Assembly (NCBI RefSeq): GCF_002835665.1
Contig: NZ_PIZV01000017.1
Location: forward strand, 1-37,222
From: Chryseobacterium sp. PMSZPI
GTDB taxonomy: Bacteria > Bacteroidota > Bacteroidia > Flavobacteriales > Weeksellaceae
Direction: 5' to 3'
Length of the DNA stretch: 37,222 nt
Made by a program: the position numbers and the translations under genes. Numbering within the stretch: position 1 is the first letter of the stretch; each line of letters starts with the position of its first letter. The notes beneath the pieces are model-generated. The model ran no database searches, had not been told where the DNA came from, and saw nothing but the letters and a program-made list of their open reading frames with translations. Of this stretch, positions 25,189 through 34,774 are shown piece after piece.

Positions 25189-25863
25189 ATGAAAACTATT
25201 TCAATTGGAGTATTTTTATTTATTTGTTCATGTTATAACTCACAAACATTATTATCTTTATACGGAACAGGTCTTGTTCCAAGTAATAATTCTGTAATTG
25301 GCAGTAAAAAATCTGATAAATTAACTTATGACGAAATAGAGGGGAGTGCATATTATGACAAGCAATTCTCAGTTGCCTCCGTATCTCCAAATTATGAAGA
25401 TGTTCCAATAAGATATAATACATATAACGATCAAATAGAGTTTAAAAAAAACGAGGAGGTAATGGTTTTGCCAAAAACTGACACTTTTTCAAGAATTACA
25501 TTTAGGAATTCGAAAAACACTTTAGTTCTTTTAGATGGAGCCAGTGGCTCCAAAGAGTACTATTTTGAAATAATTAAAGGTAAATATTCTCTTTACAAAA
25601 AGGTAAAAACAAAGTTTGTAGATTTCATTCCCGCACCTACTCCATATCAAACGGATCAGCCTGCTATGTTTAGAACTCTAGAACCCGCATATTATATACA
25701 AACAGATAATCACCTTGTTGGTAATTTTAAATCTCCTAAAGACATTATTACCCAACTTCCAGAAAATAAAGAAGTCCTAAATAAATTTTTCAAATCGAAT
25801 AAGATTAAAATTGACAAAGAAGATGATTTAATCAAGTTCGTCAATTTTCTTAATCAGCAATAA
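25189..25863 (+). CDS. Exported protein of unknown function
   Basis: A 224-residue protein with an N-terminal signal (MKTISIGVFLFICSC). Cleavage could be by signal peptidase I before Gln19 (CYNS/Q), a common flavobacterial pattern, or it could be a lipoprotein anchored at Cys15 (FICSC), so the type of anchoring is undecided. The mature part has a GSAYYDKQFSVASV segment, then DVPIRYNTYNDQIEFKKNEEVMVL, a pattern I loosely associate with uncharacterised flavobacterial exported proteins of beta-rich structure, and a charged helical C-terminus (NKEVLNKFFKSNKIKIDKEDDLIKFVNFL). It is a single-gene unit with a strong terminator and a dyad upstream. No function can be assigned. Confidence 0.8.
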   Translation: MKTISIGVFLFICSCYNSQTLLSLYGTGLVPSNNSVIGSKKSDKLTYDEIEGSAYYDKQFSVASVSPNYEDVPIRYNTYNDQIEFKKNEEVMVLPKTDTFSRITFRNSKNTLVLLDGASGSKEYYFEIIKGKYSLYKKVKTKFVDFIPAPTPYQTDQPAMFRTLEPAYYIQTDNHLVGNFKSPKDIITQLPENKEVLNKFFKSNKIKIDKEDDLIKFVNFLNQQ

Positions 25864-25870
25864 CTTAAAA

Positions 25871-25903
25871 AAGATTCATTTTCTATAAAATGAATCTTTT
25901 TTT
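25871..25903 (+). terminator. Intrinsic terminator of the exported-protein gene
   Basis: A perfect 12-bp stem (AAGATTCATTTT/AAAATGAATCTT, extendable by A-T pairs) with a 4-base loop is followed by a T run, directly after the stop codon. Confidence 0.88.
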
Positions 25904-26048
25904 ATAAGTCTTTTGGCTTAAATATTATTTGAAGAGAGTATTCTATTGCAATAAAAGTAAACTTTTAATATCAAAGAAATAGACATACATATTGAATGAG
26001 ATAAATGAAGTCCATTTATTTCTACACAAATCAAAAAAACGCCCCAAC

Positions 26049-26078
26049 AAAAAACAGCCACCTCCCAAGAAGTGGCTG
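26049..26078 (-). terminator. Intrinsic terminator of the second SusCD operon
   Basis: On the - strand CAGCCAC and GTGGCTG pair (7 bp, 10-base loop) and are followed by TTTTTTG. It lies about 75 bases after the stop of the lipoprotein gene. The remaining bases of 25904-26048 show no clear feature. Confidence 0.8.
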
Positions 26079-26151
26079 TAATATTATAATACTCTAATTT
26101 AAAGTCGATTTACATATAAAATCACGTGAAGAAAACTCTTCGATCAACTAA

Positions 26152-26952
26152 TTAGTGAGGTGTAAAAATACATCTTGCAGTGAATGGATCAGTGAATAAA
26201 GACTGTCCTACCACCATATCTATAACACCTGTATTTGGATCATATGTACCTGTTCCTCCTTTCCCATATGTCACATCACTTTTAAATGTAACAGTTTTAC
26301 AAGTAATTGTAATTACCCCTGGGTGAAGATACTGATTATTATAACTTGAATTTCCAGTGGCCCAAGCAACAAACATTGGCCCCCATGATGAATTAACTCT
26401 AAACTGGTTAGTTGTACCAGCTACAGGTGTTAATGTTTGCTGGTGAGAAGGAGCGTTGTCACCAAATGCTATTACATTTACATCATATTTTAATGGGAAG
26501 TTTGTTAATGGACAAGAAAGTTTAAATGTAACTACAACTTGTTGATTAAATGTAGCATTATGTAAAGAATTAGATTTAAGAGTAAAAACAGCCGTTTTTC
26601 CTGCTTCAGCTCCAGCTTCTTTAACATTAATTTTAAAATTCCCCAATGCAGTCCCAGATTTTAGAACATCAGTTCCTTTAACAATGGTAAAGTCAGTACC
26701 TAAAACAGCAGTAGATTTACTAGCATCAAATACCAATTCAACATTATTATCTTGATCAACAGGCTTAACAACACCATAAGTAACCAGATAATCTACACTT
26801 TTGGTATTTAAAACAACAATTGCAGTCTGCTCTGTTTTATCGAATTCTAATAAAGAATCCCCTCCATATTTCGGCTCATCATCATACCTACATGCTATAA
26901 CAGTAAGACCAAAAACGATAAGAACCGAAAGAAATTTAAATATATTTTTCAT
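26152..26952 (-). CDS. Lipoprotein with Calx-beta-like N-terminal region, third gene of SusCD operon
   Basis: A lipoprotein of 266 residues from the preferred ATG at 26952, with the lipobox VIAC and lipidated Cys21 followed by RYDDE, acidic residues that often occur in surface-exposed Bacteroidota lipoproteins. A longer frame from 26967 would add five residues; 26952 is preferred because it is preceded by AAAGTTATAAAA, almost the same leader as precedes the SusD start. The first part of the mature protein (SVDYLVTYGVVKPVDQDNNVELVFD, then TDFTIVKG) resembles Calx-beta/DUF4843-like beta domains found in SusE/F-type accessory proteins; the last part (about 165-266) with two Cys residues near the end is beta-rich and unknown. 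It follows SusD by about 20 bases. It probably helps bind or process the ligand at the surface. Confidence 0.8.
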   Translation of the reverse strand: MKNIFKFLSVLIVFGLTVIACRYDDEPKYGGDSLLEFDKTEQTAIVVLNTKSVDYLVTYGVVKPVDQDNNVELVFDASKSTAVLGTDFTIVKGTDVLKSGTALGNFKINVKEAGAEAGKTAVFTLKSNSLHNATFNQQVVVTFKLSCPLTNFPLKYDVNVIAFGDNAPSHQQTLTPVAGTTNQFRVNSSWGPMFVAWATGNSSYNNQYLHPGVITITCKTVTFKSDVTYGKGGTGTYDPNTGVIDMVVGQSLFTDPFTARCIFTPH

Positions 26953-26972
26953 TTTTATAACTTTCATTAAGA

Positions 26973-28505
26973 TTAATAACCAGGATTTTGAACAATAGAA
27001 GGATTACCTAATACTTCAGTTTGAGGGATAGGCATTGTCCATCTATAATCTGTAATACTTAAAGTAAGTGGTGTATCTACAATATCGTCTGTATGATTTC
27101 TATCAATACTAACATTTGCTTTTGTAGCTTTACCTAATCTTCTTAAGTCAACATATCTAAATCCTTCAAAGCAGAATTCTACTCTTCTTTCCTTTAAAAT
27201 ATCACGATATGCTTCTTGTTGTGTAGAATAAGATAATGCAGGTGCTGTTCCAGCAAACCTTCTTGCATCTCTTACCTTTTTAACATTAGCAGCAGCTTCA
27301 GGTAAATTATTTTCAGCAACAGCAGCTTCCGCAAGGATCATGTACATTTCAGAAAGTCTAAATACTTTCATATCATTTCTAAGTGGCGTATTACCTTTAC
27401 CTGGATATTTATCAATCACTAATACATCTGTAAACCTATAATCCGGATCAGTATCATATGTAGCACTTACCAAAGATGTTGGATCTATAAATGCCCATCT
27501 TCTCACATCATAAGTAGGATCCATTAAGTTAAATAGGTTTCTTCCCATATCTAAAAGCGGAGAACCATTAAGATCGGTAGTATTTGTAGTAAAAAGATTC
27601 GCCACATTCCCCCAACTACCAGCAGATGGTCTGCTTAAAGCGAAAATAATCTCCCCTTGGGCAGCATCGGCCCACATTTTTCTATATGGATTTGTTGTAG
27701 ATGCCGAATAAAAAGATGTATTAAACGAAGCACTTCCTGGATTTGCAGGCATAGGTGTTGCTGCAGCTAAGGTATAGCCTCCATTAATTACAGCTTGAGC
27801 ATATTGTTTTGCTAAAGTATATTTTTCTCTATATGCATACATTCTAGCTCTGATAGCGTTGATCAAGTTCTTCGTTACAAAATAATATGTATTTCCTGAT
27901 TTAAGATTTGCTTCAGCAAAGTTTAGATCACTTTCGATTTTAGCATAGATTTCACCATTAGAGATTCTCGGAAGTTGAGCATCAATCTGAGGAACTCCTT
28001 CTACCCAAATTACACCTAATGCACTATCATCGGCCATATTTGTAGTAAAATAAGATTCCAATCTTAAATATGCAAGTGCCCTCAAAGTTCTTGCCTCTGC
28101 TAAAATAGAATTATATTCTGCCTCTTCTCCTGTTTTTGGAGTTATTGTAGTGGCAGCTCTCAACAATCTGTTAACACGGTTAATTGTTAAATAACTATTA
28201 GTCCATATCCCTGCTACTTGCCCAGTAGCACTATTCAAGATATATCTATGCTCTGCAAAATACCAGCCTGAATTTCCAGGTGTTATACCTACTTCATCAG
28301 TAAACGCAGATGTCAATTGTATCTCATTTCCTGTATCGAATGATACATATATATTTCCATTTAAAAAAGATCTCAAATCAGAAACTTTCTGAAGGGCTAC
28401 CTGCTCAGTCAATTCCCCATCTTGTACGATATCAATTGCATCTTTACAAGAAGATAGAGAAAAAGCAATAGCAACACCATATATTAAATATTTTATTTTT
28501 TTCAT
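26973..28505 (-). CDS. SusD/RagB family nutrient-binding lipoprotein (second system)
   Basis: A 510-residue outer-membrane lipoprotein with the lipobox SLSSC and lipidated Cys20. The TPR-like region includes ILAEARTLRALAYLRLESYF, and the C-terminal signature MKVFRLSEMYMILAEAAVAEN, then ILKERRVEFCFEGFRYVDLRRLG, is complete, ending with WTMPIPQTEVLGNPSIVQNPGY. It begins 12 bases after the SusC stop and is followed by a third lipoprotein gene, so these three form one operon. It should act as the lid and ligand receptor of its SusC partner. The ligand is unknown and no polysaccharide-degrading enzyme lies nearby, so a glycan substrate is not indicated; peptides or other small molecules are as likely. 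Confidence 0.93.
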   Translation of the reverse strand: MKKIKYLIYGVAIAFSLSSCKDAIDIVQDGELTEQVALQKVSDLRSFLNGNIYVSFDTGNEIQLTSAFTDEVGITPGNSGWYFAEHRYILNSATGQVAGIWTNSYLTINRVNRLLRAATTITPKTGEEAEYNSILAEARTLRALAYLRLESYFTTNMADDSALGVIWVEGVPQIDAQLPRISNGEIYAKIESDLNFAEANLKSGNTYYFVTKNLINAIRARMYAYREKYTLAKQYAQAVINGGYTLAAATPMPANPGSASFNTSFYSASTTNPYRKMWADAAQGEIIFALSRPSAGSWGNVANLFTTNTTDLNGSPLLDMGRNLFNLMDPTYDVRRWAFIDPTSLVSATYDTDPDYRFTDVLVIDKYPGKGNTPLRNDMKVFRLSEMYMILAEAAVAENNLPEAAANVKKVRDARRFAGTAPALSYSTQQEAYRDILKERRVEFCFEGFRYVDLRRLGKATKANVSIDRNHTDDIVDTPLTLSITDYRWTMPIPQTEVLGNPSIVQNPGY

Positions 28506-28517
28506 TTTATAACTTTT

Positions 28518-31442
28518 TTAGAATTCAATATTTGCACCTAAACTCACGGTCTTCATATTTGGATAAACTGACAAAGAATATGTGAAGTTTGGTTCCGGAT
28601 CATACCCTCTCCATTTAGTCCATGTAATTAAGTTTTCAGCCTGAAGGAATACCTTCATTCCTTTAACAAAAGTATTCTGAAGAACCGATTTAGGTAAAGA
28701 ATATCCAATTGAAACATTTTTTAACCTTACAAATGAAGCATCTTTTAAAAATCTATCTGAGTAGCCCAGTAACTGAAGGTTTGTTGCTTTTAAAGAAGGA
28801 ATATCTCCTGTTACGTTAGTAGGAGACCAAGCATTTAACATGTCTGCAGATTGGTTCCAAGTACCAATACTTGATGGATCATATAACCATTGCATTGCAT
28901 TATCATATTTCCAAACTTTAGCCTGATAAGTAAAGTGAGCATCAACAAAAACACCTTTATATTCAAAGTTTAAACCAAATCCTCCACTCCATACAGGATA
29001 CATATTTTTACCTGTAGCTCTTGCATCTGTTGTATTATTAATAGTCTCTGTTGGGTTACCATTAATATCTTCATAAAGAGCCTGACCATTAGCTGGATTA
29101 ACTCCTAAATACGGTGCTAAAAACCACTGATCAACAGGCCCACCCACAACATTTCTAGTTGATCCTGCAATATCATCCTTAACTAGAGATAAGATCTTGT
29201 TTTTATTATAAGCTGTATTTCCATAGATTGATAATTTAGTATTTTGATTTTGAATGATATTATATCTTAACAATACCTCTACCCCTCTATTTTGAAGTTT
29301 ACCGTTATTACCTTTTATTGATGTTGTCCCTGTAATAGCTGATAAGTTTATATCATTATATAAATCTTTTGTTGTTTTATCATATACATCAATATTTCCT
29401 TCTAATCTTCTATTCAATAATCTGAAATCTAATCCAATATTTGTTTGTGCCAAACGCTCCCATCTTACGTCAGGATTAGCGAAAACCCCAACTCCTAATG
29501 CTCCCGCAATATTATTATAACCAGTTCCTGCAACATAAGTATCTCTAACAAGATTAGTTCCCACTAGCATTGGATTATTTCCAGCAGTTACAGCAATAAT
29601 ATTCTGATTACCCTGCTCACCATAAGAAGCTCTTAATTTTAACATATCAAATATAGATCCTTGCATGAAGCTTTCTTTATCAATATTCCATCTTCCTGCA
29701 ATAGACCAGAATGTGGCCCATTTATTCTCAGAAACGAATCTGTATGACCCATCTCTTCTTATCAATGCACTTACTCCATATTTACTATCATAGTCATAAT
29801 CTACGGTAGCAAAATAAGCCAATGCTCCAGCCTTAATTTTACTAGCTGACGCACTAGGAACGTAATAAACAATTGGTGATCCTCCACTAGGGTTAGCATA
29901 GTATACAGGATCTACATAGCCAGTTCCTGCTCCGAATACCCAGTTTATAGGATTTAAACCAGTTCTTCTTTGAGAAGTTCCATTGTAAATTACCTTAAGA
30001 TAATCCAAATAAACACCTCCATTAATAGTATGCTTATCTCCAAAAGTCTTATTAAAGTTTAAACTTGTGATAGCATTATAATTAAATTCTCTCGTTTTTG
30101 AAAAGTCCTCAATACCTCCAAACGGATTAGGATTTACTGTTGCATTGGCTCCTCCTGCAGCTGTTGCAATAGCTAAATAATTCCAAGGAGCTCTTGCAAA
30201 ATTAGTTTCTTGATACTTATAATCAACTCCAGATTTGTGATTTAGCGTTAAATAATTAGTTAATTTATAAGCTAAATTAATGTTTGCGACAATACCTGTT
30301 TCCGTTCTTTCATTAGGCATGGAACCTTTTCTTAACACATCCTCAAGGGAATATATATTCTTACCTCCATCAAAATTAGTTCCTATAGCATCATATACTT
30401 GCCATCCGTTTTGATAAATTCCTGATTGTAAATATGGAAGTCCGGCATTAGCACCGTGTAATGGGTTCTGAATAGAGTTATTACTAATATTAGCATTAGT
30501 TTCCTCATCAAGCTGATGTCTTTTTGAGAATGACAGAGCAACTTGAGCACCATAAGTAAATTTACCGTTTTCAGATTTACCATTTAAATTATTTCTAAAA
30601 GTGAATCTTTTAAAATCTGAAACATTAGAAACAATACCTGTTTGATCAAAATACCCTAACGATGAATACAAGTTGACATTCTGTCCTCCTACAGTCATAG
30701 CGACATCATGTTTTTGGGTAAAACCAGCATTAAAGAAGACTTTTCTCCAATCTGTATTTACAGCATAGTTGTTAATTTGAGCATCCGTAAGAGTAGCTCC
30801 CAAACCAGCACCTGCTCTCTTTTCTAATGTTAATATTTGTTGGGTATTGGACATATTATAATCAGTCTTTGGTAAGAAGCTGACCCCAGTAAATCCATTA
30901 TAAGAAAATCTCATTGGAGAGTTATATTTACCTCTTTTAGTATTTATAACAATAACTCCATTTGCAGCTCTGTTACCATAAATAGATGTTGCAGCTGCAT
31001 CTTTAAGAATTGAAGCAGATTCAATATCACTATCATTTAAGTTTCTGTACTGAGTTGCATTAGAAATAATACCGTCAATAACATATAAAGGTTCAGACCC
31101 TGCACTTAAAGATCCTACCCCTCTAATAATTACATCAATTTTACCAGATCCTGGCTGACCTGAAGTTGAATTAATTGTCAACCCCGGAGCTTCACCTTGT
31201 AAAGAGTTCAAGAAAGAAGTTGTAGGTCGATTTTCAAACTTCTCCGCAGTAACAGTTGTAGAAGCTGTTACATCTTTCGCCTTTGTTGACACTTTACTAT
31301 ACCCCAATACAACAACTTCATCAATTTTTGTCTCTTTAGCCTCTTTATGCTTTAAAGTGTCGCTTGGTTTTTTTTGAGCAAACACAGCTTGGCCTGTAAA
31401 AAACAGCACACCAGCTGTCAATACACGTAGTTTAACATTCAT
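28518..31442 (-). CDS. SusC/RagA family TonB-linked outer-membrane transporter (second system)
   Basis: A 974-residue TonB-dependent transporter. The signal peptide ends near AVFAQ (about 23), followed by a Lys/Glu-rich stretch and the TonB-box-like IDEVVVLGYS. The plug (about 55-175) has TSGQPGSGKIDVIIRGVGS, EPLYVIDGII and SILKDAAATSIYGNRAANG, the SusC/RagA signature block. The barrel ends in SLGANIEF with a C-terminal Phe, as usual for outer-membrane insertion. Like the first SusC in the window it lacks a carboxypeptidase-regulatory-like domain. It heads a SusC-SusD-lipoprotein operon. No TAnnTTTG box or riboswitch was found upstream, in contrast with the first system, so its control is unknown. 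Confidence 0.94.
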   Translation of the reverse strand: MNVKLRVLTAGVLFFTGQAVFAQKKPSDTLKHKEAKETKIDEVVVLGYSKVSTKAKDVTASTTVTAEKFENRPTTSFLNSLQGEAPGLTINSTSGQPGSGKIDVIIRGVGSLSAGSEPLYVIDGIISNATQYRNLNDSDIESASILKDAAATSIYGNRAANGVIVINTKRGKYNSPMRFSYNGFTGVSFLPKTDYNMSNTQQILTLEKRAGAGLGATLTDAQINNYAVNTDWRKVFFNAGFTQKHDVAMTVGGQNVNLYSSLGYFDQTGIVSNVSDFKRFTFRNNLNGKSENGKFTYGAQVALSFSKRHQLDEETNANISNNSIQNPLHGANAGLPYLQSGIYQNGWQVYDAIGTNFDGGKNIYSLEDVLRKGSMPNERTETGIVANINLAYKLTNYLTLNHKSGVDYKYQETNFARAPWNYLAIATAAGGANATVNPNPFGGIEDFSKTREFNYNAITSLNFNKTFGDKHTINGGVYLDYLKVIYNGTSQRRTGLNPINWVFGAGTGYVDPVYYANPSGGSPIVYYVPSASASKIKAGALAYFATVDYDYDSKYGVSALIRRDGSYRFVSENKWATFWSIAGRWNIDKESFMQGSIFDMLKLRASYGEQGNQNIIAVTAGNNPMLVGTNLVRDTYVAGTGYNNIAGALGVGVFANPDVRWERLAQTNIGLDFRLLNRRLEGNIDVYDKTTKDLYNDINLSAITGTTSIKGNNGKLQNRGVEVLLRYNIIQNQNTKLSIYGNTAYNKNKILSLVKDDIAGSTRNVVGGPVDQWFLAPYLGVNPANGQALYEDINGNPTETINNTTDARATGKNMYPVWSGGFGLNFEYKGVFVDAHFTYQAKVWKYDNAMQWLYDPSSIGTWNQSADMLNAWSPTNVTGDIPSLKATNLQLLGYSDRFLKDASFVRLKNVSIGYSLPKSVLQNTFVKGMKVFLQAENLITWTKWRGYDPEPNFTYSLSVYPNMKTVSLGANIEF

Positions 31443-31700
31443 ATTAACAAATTTTAATATATTTTAATAAGCAAATATGTTAATAAATATTAATATTCAC
31501 AAATAACACCACAGTTTAAATATCGCTTTTTTTTAACATTTAACTCATATTTTCAATCAAATAAATGAAATTCAACAACGATAAGTAATTTTAATTTAAT
31601 AAAAAATAATTTATTTGCAAGAATACTCGATCTTAACAGATTATCAATAATGCAAATAATATTATTTAGAATAATTATAAATTAGCAAAGTATTAAAAAT
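31443..31700. other. Very AT-rich spacer upstream of the second SusC
   Basis: No gene or recognisable structured leader was seen. The promoter of the second SusCD operon should lie here, but only mismatched -7 boxes (for example TATTCTTG on the - strand near 31613-31620) are present. Confidence 0.4.
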
Positions 31701-31730
31701 AAAAAAACCACTTTATAAAAAAGTGGTTTT
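31701..31730 (-). terminator. Intrinsic terminator of the rimP-nusA-infB operon
   Basis: A 9-bp stem (AAACCACTT/AAGTGGTTT, 7-base loop) lies about 19 bases after the infB stop; on the - strand it runs into TTTTTTT. It separates infB from the downstream SusC gene. Confidence 0.85.
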
Positions 31731-31748
31731 CACATATTTAGGATATAA

Positions 31749-34697
31749 TTATTTCAATTTTTTCTTAACTGCTACTTCTTCGTAAACTTCAAGAATATCT
31801 CCAATTTCTATATCGTTGTAGCCTTTCAAATTCAGACCACATTCATAACCTTTGGTTACTTCCTTCACATCATCTTTGAAGCGCTTCAAGCTTTCCAATT
31901 CTCCATCAAATTTCACAATTCCATCTCTCAACAGACGTACTTTTGACTGTCTTGTAACTTTTCCGGTAAGAACCATACAACCAGCAATCGAACCAACTTT
32001 AGAAATTTTAAATACTTCACGGATCTCAACATTACCAATAACCTGCTCCTGAATTTCCGGAGAAAGCATTCCTTCCATCGCTTCCTTAACTTCATCAATC
32101 GCTTTATAGATTACAGAATATGTTCTGATTTCAATTTCCTCACGATCCGCAAGCTCTTTTGCATTAGCACCAGCTCTTACGTTGAATCCAATGATAATGG
32201 CATCTGATGCTGCCGCTAAGTTGATATCAGATTCCGTGATTTGTCCTACACCCGAGTGAAGAATCTTTACGCTGATTTCTTCTGTTGATAATCTTTGCAA
32301 CTGGTCAGATAATGCTTCTACTGAACCGTCCACGTCACCTTTAAGGATAATATTCAATTCTTTGAACTCACCTAAAGCAATACGTCTACCTAATTCCTCA
32401 AGCGTTGTATGTTTTTTCGTTCTGATAGAAAGTTCTCTCTGTAGCTGCTCTCTCTTATTAGCAATAGCTTTACCTTCACTTTCGTCAGTATAGACACGGA
32501 ATTTATCACCCGCTGTAGGCGCTCCGTCCAAACCTAAAATAGTTGCCGGAATAGAAGGCCCTGCTTCTGCGAGGTTTTTCCCTCTTTCATCAAGTAATGC
32601 TTTTACTTTACCGTGGTTTTTACCTGCTACTACATAGTCACCTACTCTTAAAGTTCCGGTTTGTACTAACATTGTTGCCACATAACCTCTTCCTTTATCA
32701 AGAGAAGCTTCAATAACAACACCATTAGCTGAACGATCCGGATTAGCTTTTAGTTCAAGCATTTCTGCCTGTAATAAAACTTTTTCCAGTAACATATCTA
32801 CATTATTACCGAACTTAGCAGAAATCTCCTGAGCTTGAACATTTCCACCCCATTCTTCCACTAAAACCGGAGGATTCAATCCAGAAAGCTGTTGACGAAT
32901 GTTGTCAGGGTTTGCATTTGGTTTATCTACCTTGTTGATAGCAATAATCATTGGTACTCCTGCAGCCTGTGCGTGAGCAATTGCTTCTTTTGTTTGTGGC
33001 ATTACATCATCATCGGCAGCAATTACGATAATTGCAATATCCGTAATCTGGGCACCTCTTGCTCTCATTGCCGTAAAGGCTTCGTGACCCGGAGTATCTA
33101 AGAATGTAATTCTCTGACCGTTTTCCAATTTCACATTGTAAGCCCCGATGTGCTGAGTAATACCTCCGGACTCTCCTGCAATTACGTTAGTTTTTCTAAC
33201 ATAATCCAGTAATGAAGTTTTACCGTGGTCAACGTGTCCCATTACAGTAACTACCGGAGCTCTTGATAGCAGGCTTTCTTCAGTATCGATTTCATCTTCT
33301 GCATCTGTATCTTCAAGATCCGCATCAGAGAATTCAATCTTATAACCGAATTCATCTGCTACTAGTAATAAGGTATCAGCTTCAAGTCTTTGGTTCATGG
33401 TAACCATTACCCCAAGTGAGAAACATGCAGAAATTACTTCTGTTGGCGAAACGTTCATTAAGCTCGCTAATTCACCTACTGTAATAAATTCTGTAACCTT
33501 AAGAGTTCTGTCTTGTGCCTCAAGTTCTTGTTGACGCTCATCCTGTTCTCTACGGAAAGTTCTTTTGTCTTTTCTGTGTTTTGCAGATTTTGACTTACCT
33601 CCTTTATTAGTAAGTTTCTCTAATGTTTCTTTGATCTGATTCTTAACTTGTTCATCAGTTAATTCAACTGGCATCACTCTTTGACCAGGTCTGTTGTTTT
33701 GACCGCCTTTCTTGAATCCACCACCTTGGCCACCTTGACGATTTCCTCCCTGGTTATTTCCGAAACGGTTTCCACCTTGACCTCCCTGGCCTTGAGGACG
33801 ATTTCCTTGTCCACCTTGCCCTTGGCGATTTCCACCTTGTCCACCGTTATTGTGCTGACGGTTTCCTTGGCCCTGGCCACCTTGGTTATTATTTCCAGAA
33901 TTTTGATTATTCCCTTGGCCTTGTTGGTTATTCTGACCTCCGGGTTTTTCAATTCTCTTTCTTTTTTTCTTAGCACCAGCTCCTGGTTTTGGTGCAAATT
34001 GAGTTAAGTCAATTTTTTCACCCACGATCTTAGGACCGTCCAGTTTCTGATAAACAGTTTCAATTTTTTGAGGTTCCTGATTCTCAGGTTCAGCTTCCAC
34101 TTTTGGAGCTTCTATTTTTTTCTCTTCTACCACTGGTTTTGGAGTTTCTTTTACAGGTTCAACCGGTTTTTCTTCTTCTTTTTTCTCCTCAATTTTTGGT
34201 TTGTCTTTTTTCACAGGTCTATTTCTAGATTCTATCTGAGACAAATCAATTTTATCCAAAACTTTAAATTCCTGCTTTTCAGGAGCAGCTTTTACTTCCG
34301 GTTCTTCTTTCACTATTTCTTCTTTCTTTTCTTCCACCGGTGTCGCTACAGGAGCAGCAGGGGTTTCTTCAACTTCAGGTTTAACAGGGTCTAAATCTAT
34401 TTTACCTAAAATCTTAGTTTCTGGTTTATTTGCTTTAGCTCTTATCACTTCAGGGGTTTTCTTCTCTTCAATTTCCAGTTTTTCTTCCGGAACTTTAGTG
34501 ATCACCACCTCATGGGAAGCCTTTCGTTGTTCGCCATCTTTAGCAAACTCAGCCTCCAATGCAGAATATGCCGATTCTTCCAATTGAGCGTTAGGATTGC
34601 TTTCAACCTCGAAACCCTTTGACTGTAAAAATTCTACTAATCTGGACATCGAAATGTTGAATTCCTTAACCGCTTTATTTAATCTAATTTTTGGCAT
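31749..34697 (-). CDS. infB: Translation initiation factor IF-2
   Basis: A 982-residue GTPase that brings initiator tRNA to the 30S subunit and promotes subunit joining. Order of parts: an N-terminal IF2-N helix bundle (about 1-55), a Pro/Glu/Lys/Val-rich linker (about 60-240), a Gly/Asn/Gln/Arg-rich low-complexity segment (about 247-341), a second IF2-N domain ([22 protein letters not shown]), then the G domain with GHVDHGKT (near 488), DTPGHEAF (near 535) and NKVD (near 588), and C-terminal domains II-IV (for example [16 protein letters not shown]). It is long, owing to the two low-complexity inserts, as in other Bacteroidota. It is the last gene of the rimP-nusA-infB operon, 77 bases after nusA, and ends at the terminator at 31701-31730. 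Confidence 0.97.
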   Translation of the reverse strand: MPKIRLNKAVKEFNISMSRLVEFLQSKGFEVESNPNAQLEESAYSALEAEFAKDGEQRKASHEVVITKVPEEKLEIEEKKTPEVIRAKANKPETKILGKIDLDPVKPEVEETPAAPVATPVEEKKEEIVKEEPEVKAAPEKQEFKVLDKIDLSQIESRNRPVKKDKPKIEEKKEEEKPVEPVKETPKPVVEEKKIEAPKVEAEPENQEPQKIETVYQKLDGPKIVGEKIDLTQFAPKPGAGAKKKRKRIEKPGGQNNQQGQGNNQNSGNNNQGGQGQGNRQHNNGGQGGNRQGQGGQGNRPQGQGGQGGNRFGNNQGGNRQGGQGGGFKKGGQNNRPGQRVMPVELTDEQVKNQIKETLEKLTNKGGKSKSAKHRKDKRTFRREQDERQQELEAQDRTLKVTEFITVGELASLMNVSPTEVISACFSLGVMVTMNQRLEADTLLLVADEFGYKIEFSDADLEDTDAEDEIDTEESLLSRAPVVTVMGHVDHGKTSLLDYVRKTNVIAGESGGITQHIGAYNVKLENGQRITFLDTPGHEAFTAMRARGAQITDIAIIVIAADDDVMPQTKEAIAHAQAAGVPMIIAINKVDKPNANPDNIRQQLSGLNPPVLVEEWGGNVQAQEISAKFGNNVDMLLEKVLLQAEMLELKANPDRSANGVVIEASLDKGRGYVATMLVQTGTLRVGDYVVAGKNHGKVKALLDERGKNLAEAGPSIPATILGLDGAPTAGDKFRVYTDESEGKAIANKREQLQRELSIRTKKHTTLEELGRRIALGEFKELNIILKGDVDGSVEALSDQLQRLSTEEISVKILHSGVGQITESDINLAAASDAIIIGFNVRAGANAKELADREEIEIRTYSVIYKAIDEVKEAMEGMLSPEIQEQVIGNVEIREVFKISKVGSIAGCMVLTGKVTRQSKVRLLRDGIVKFDGELESLKRFKDDVKEVTKGYECGLNLKGYNDIEIGDILEVYEEVAVKKKLK

Positions 34698-34774
34698 CTA
34701 TATTATTTACTGTTTTTTAATTTTTAAAATTAAAGTATTTCTTTTTTACTGTTTATTAAAATTTATTTAAAATT

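Noticed and set aside
33674..34394. Long open frames on both strands within infB
   Set aside because: They arise from the low-complexity Gly/Asn/Gln and Pro/Glu/Lys codons of infB; their products are repetitive and have no independent start context.
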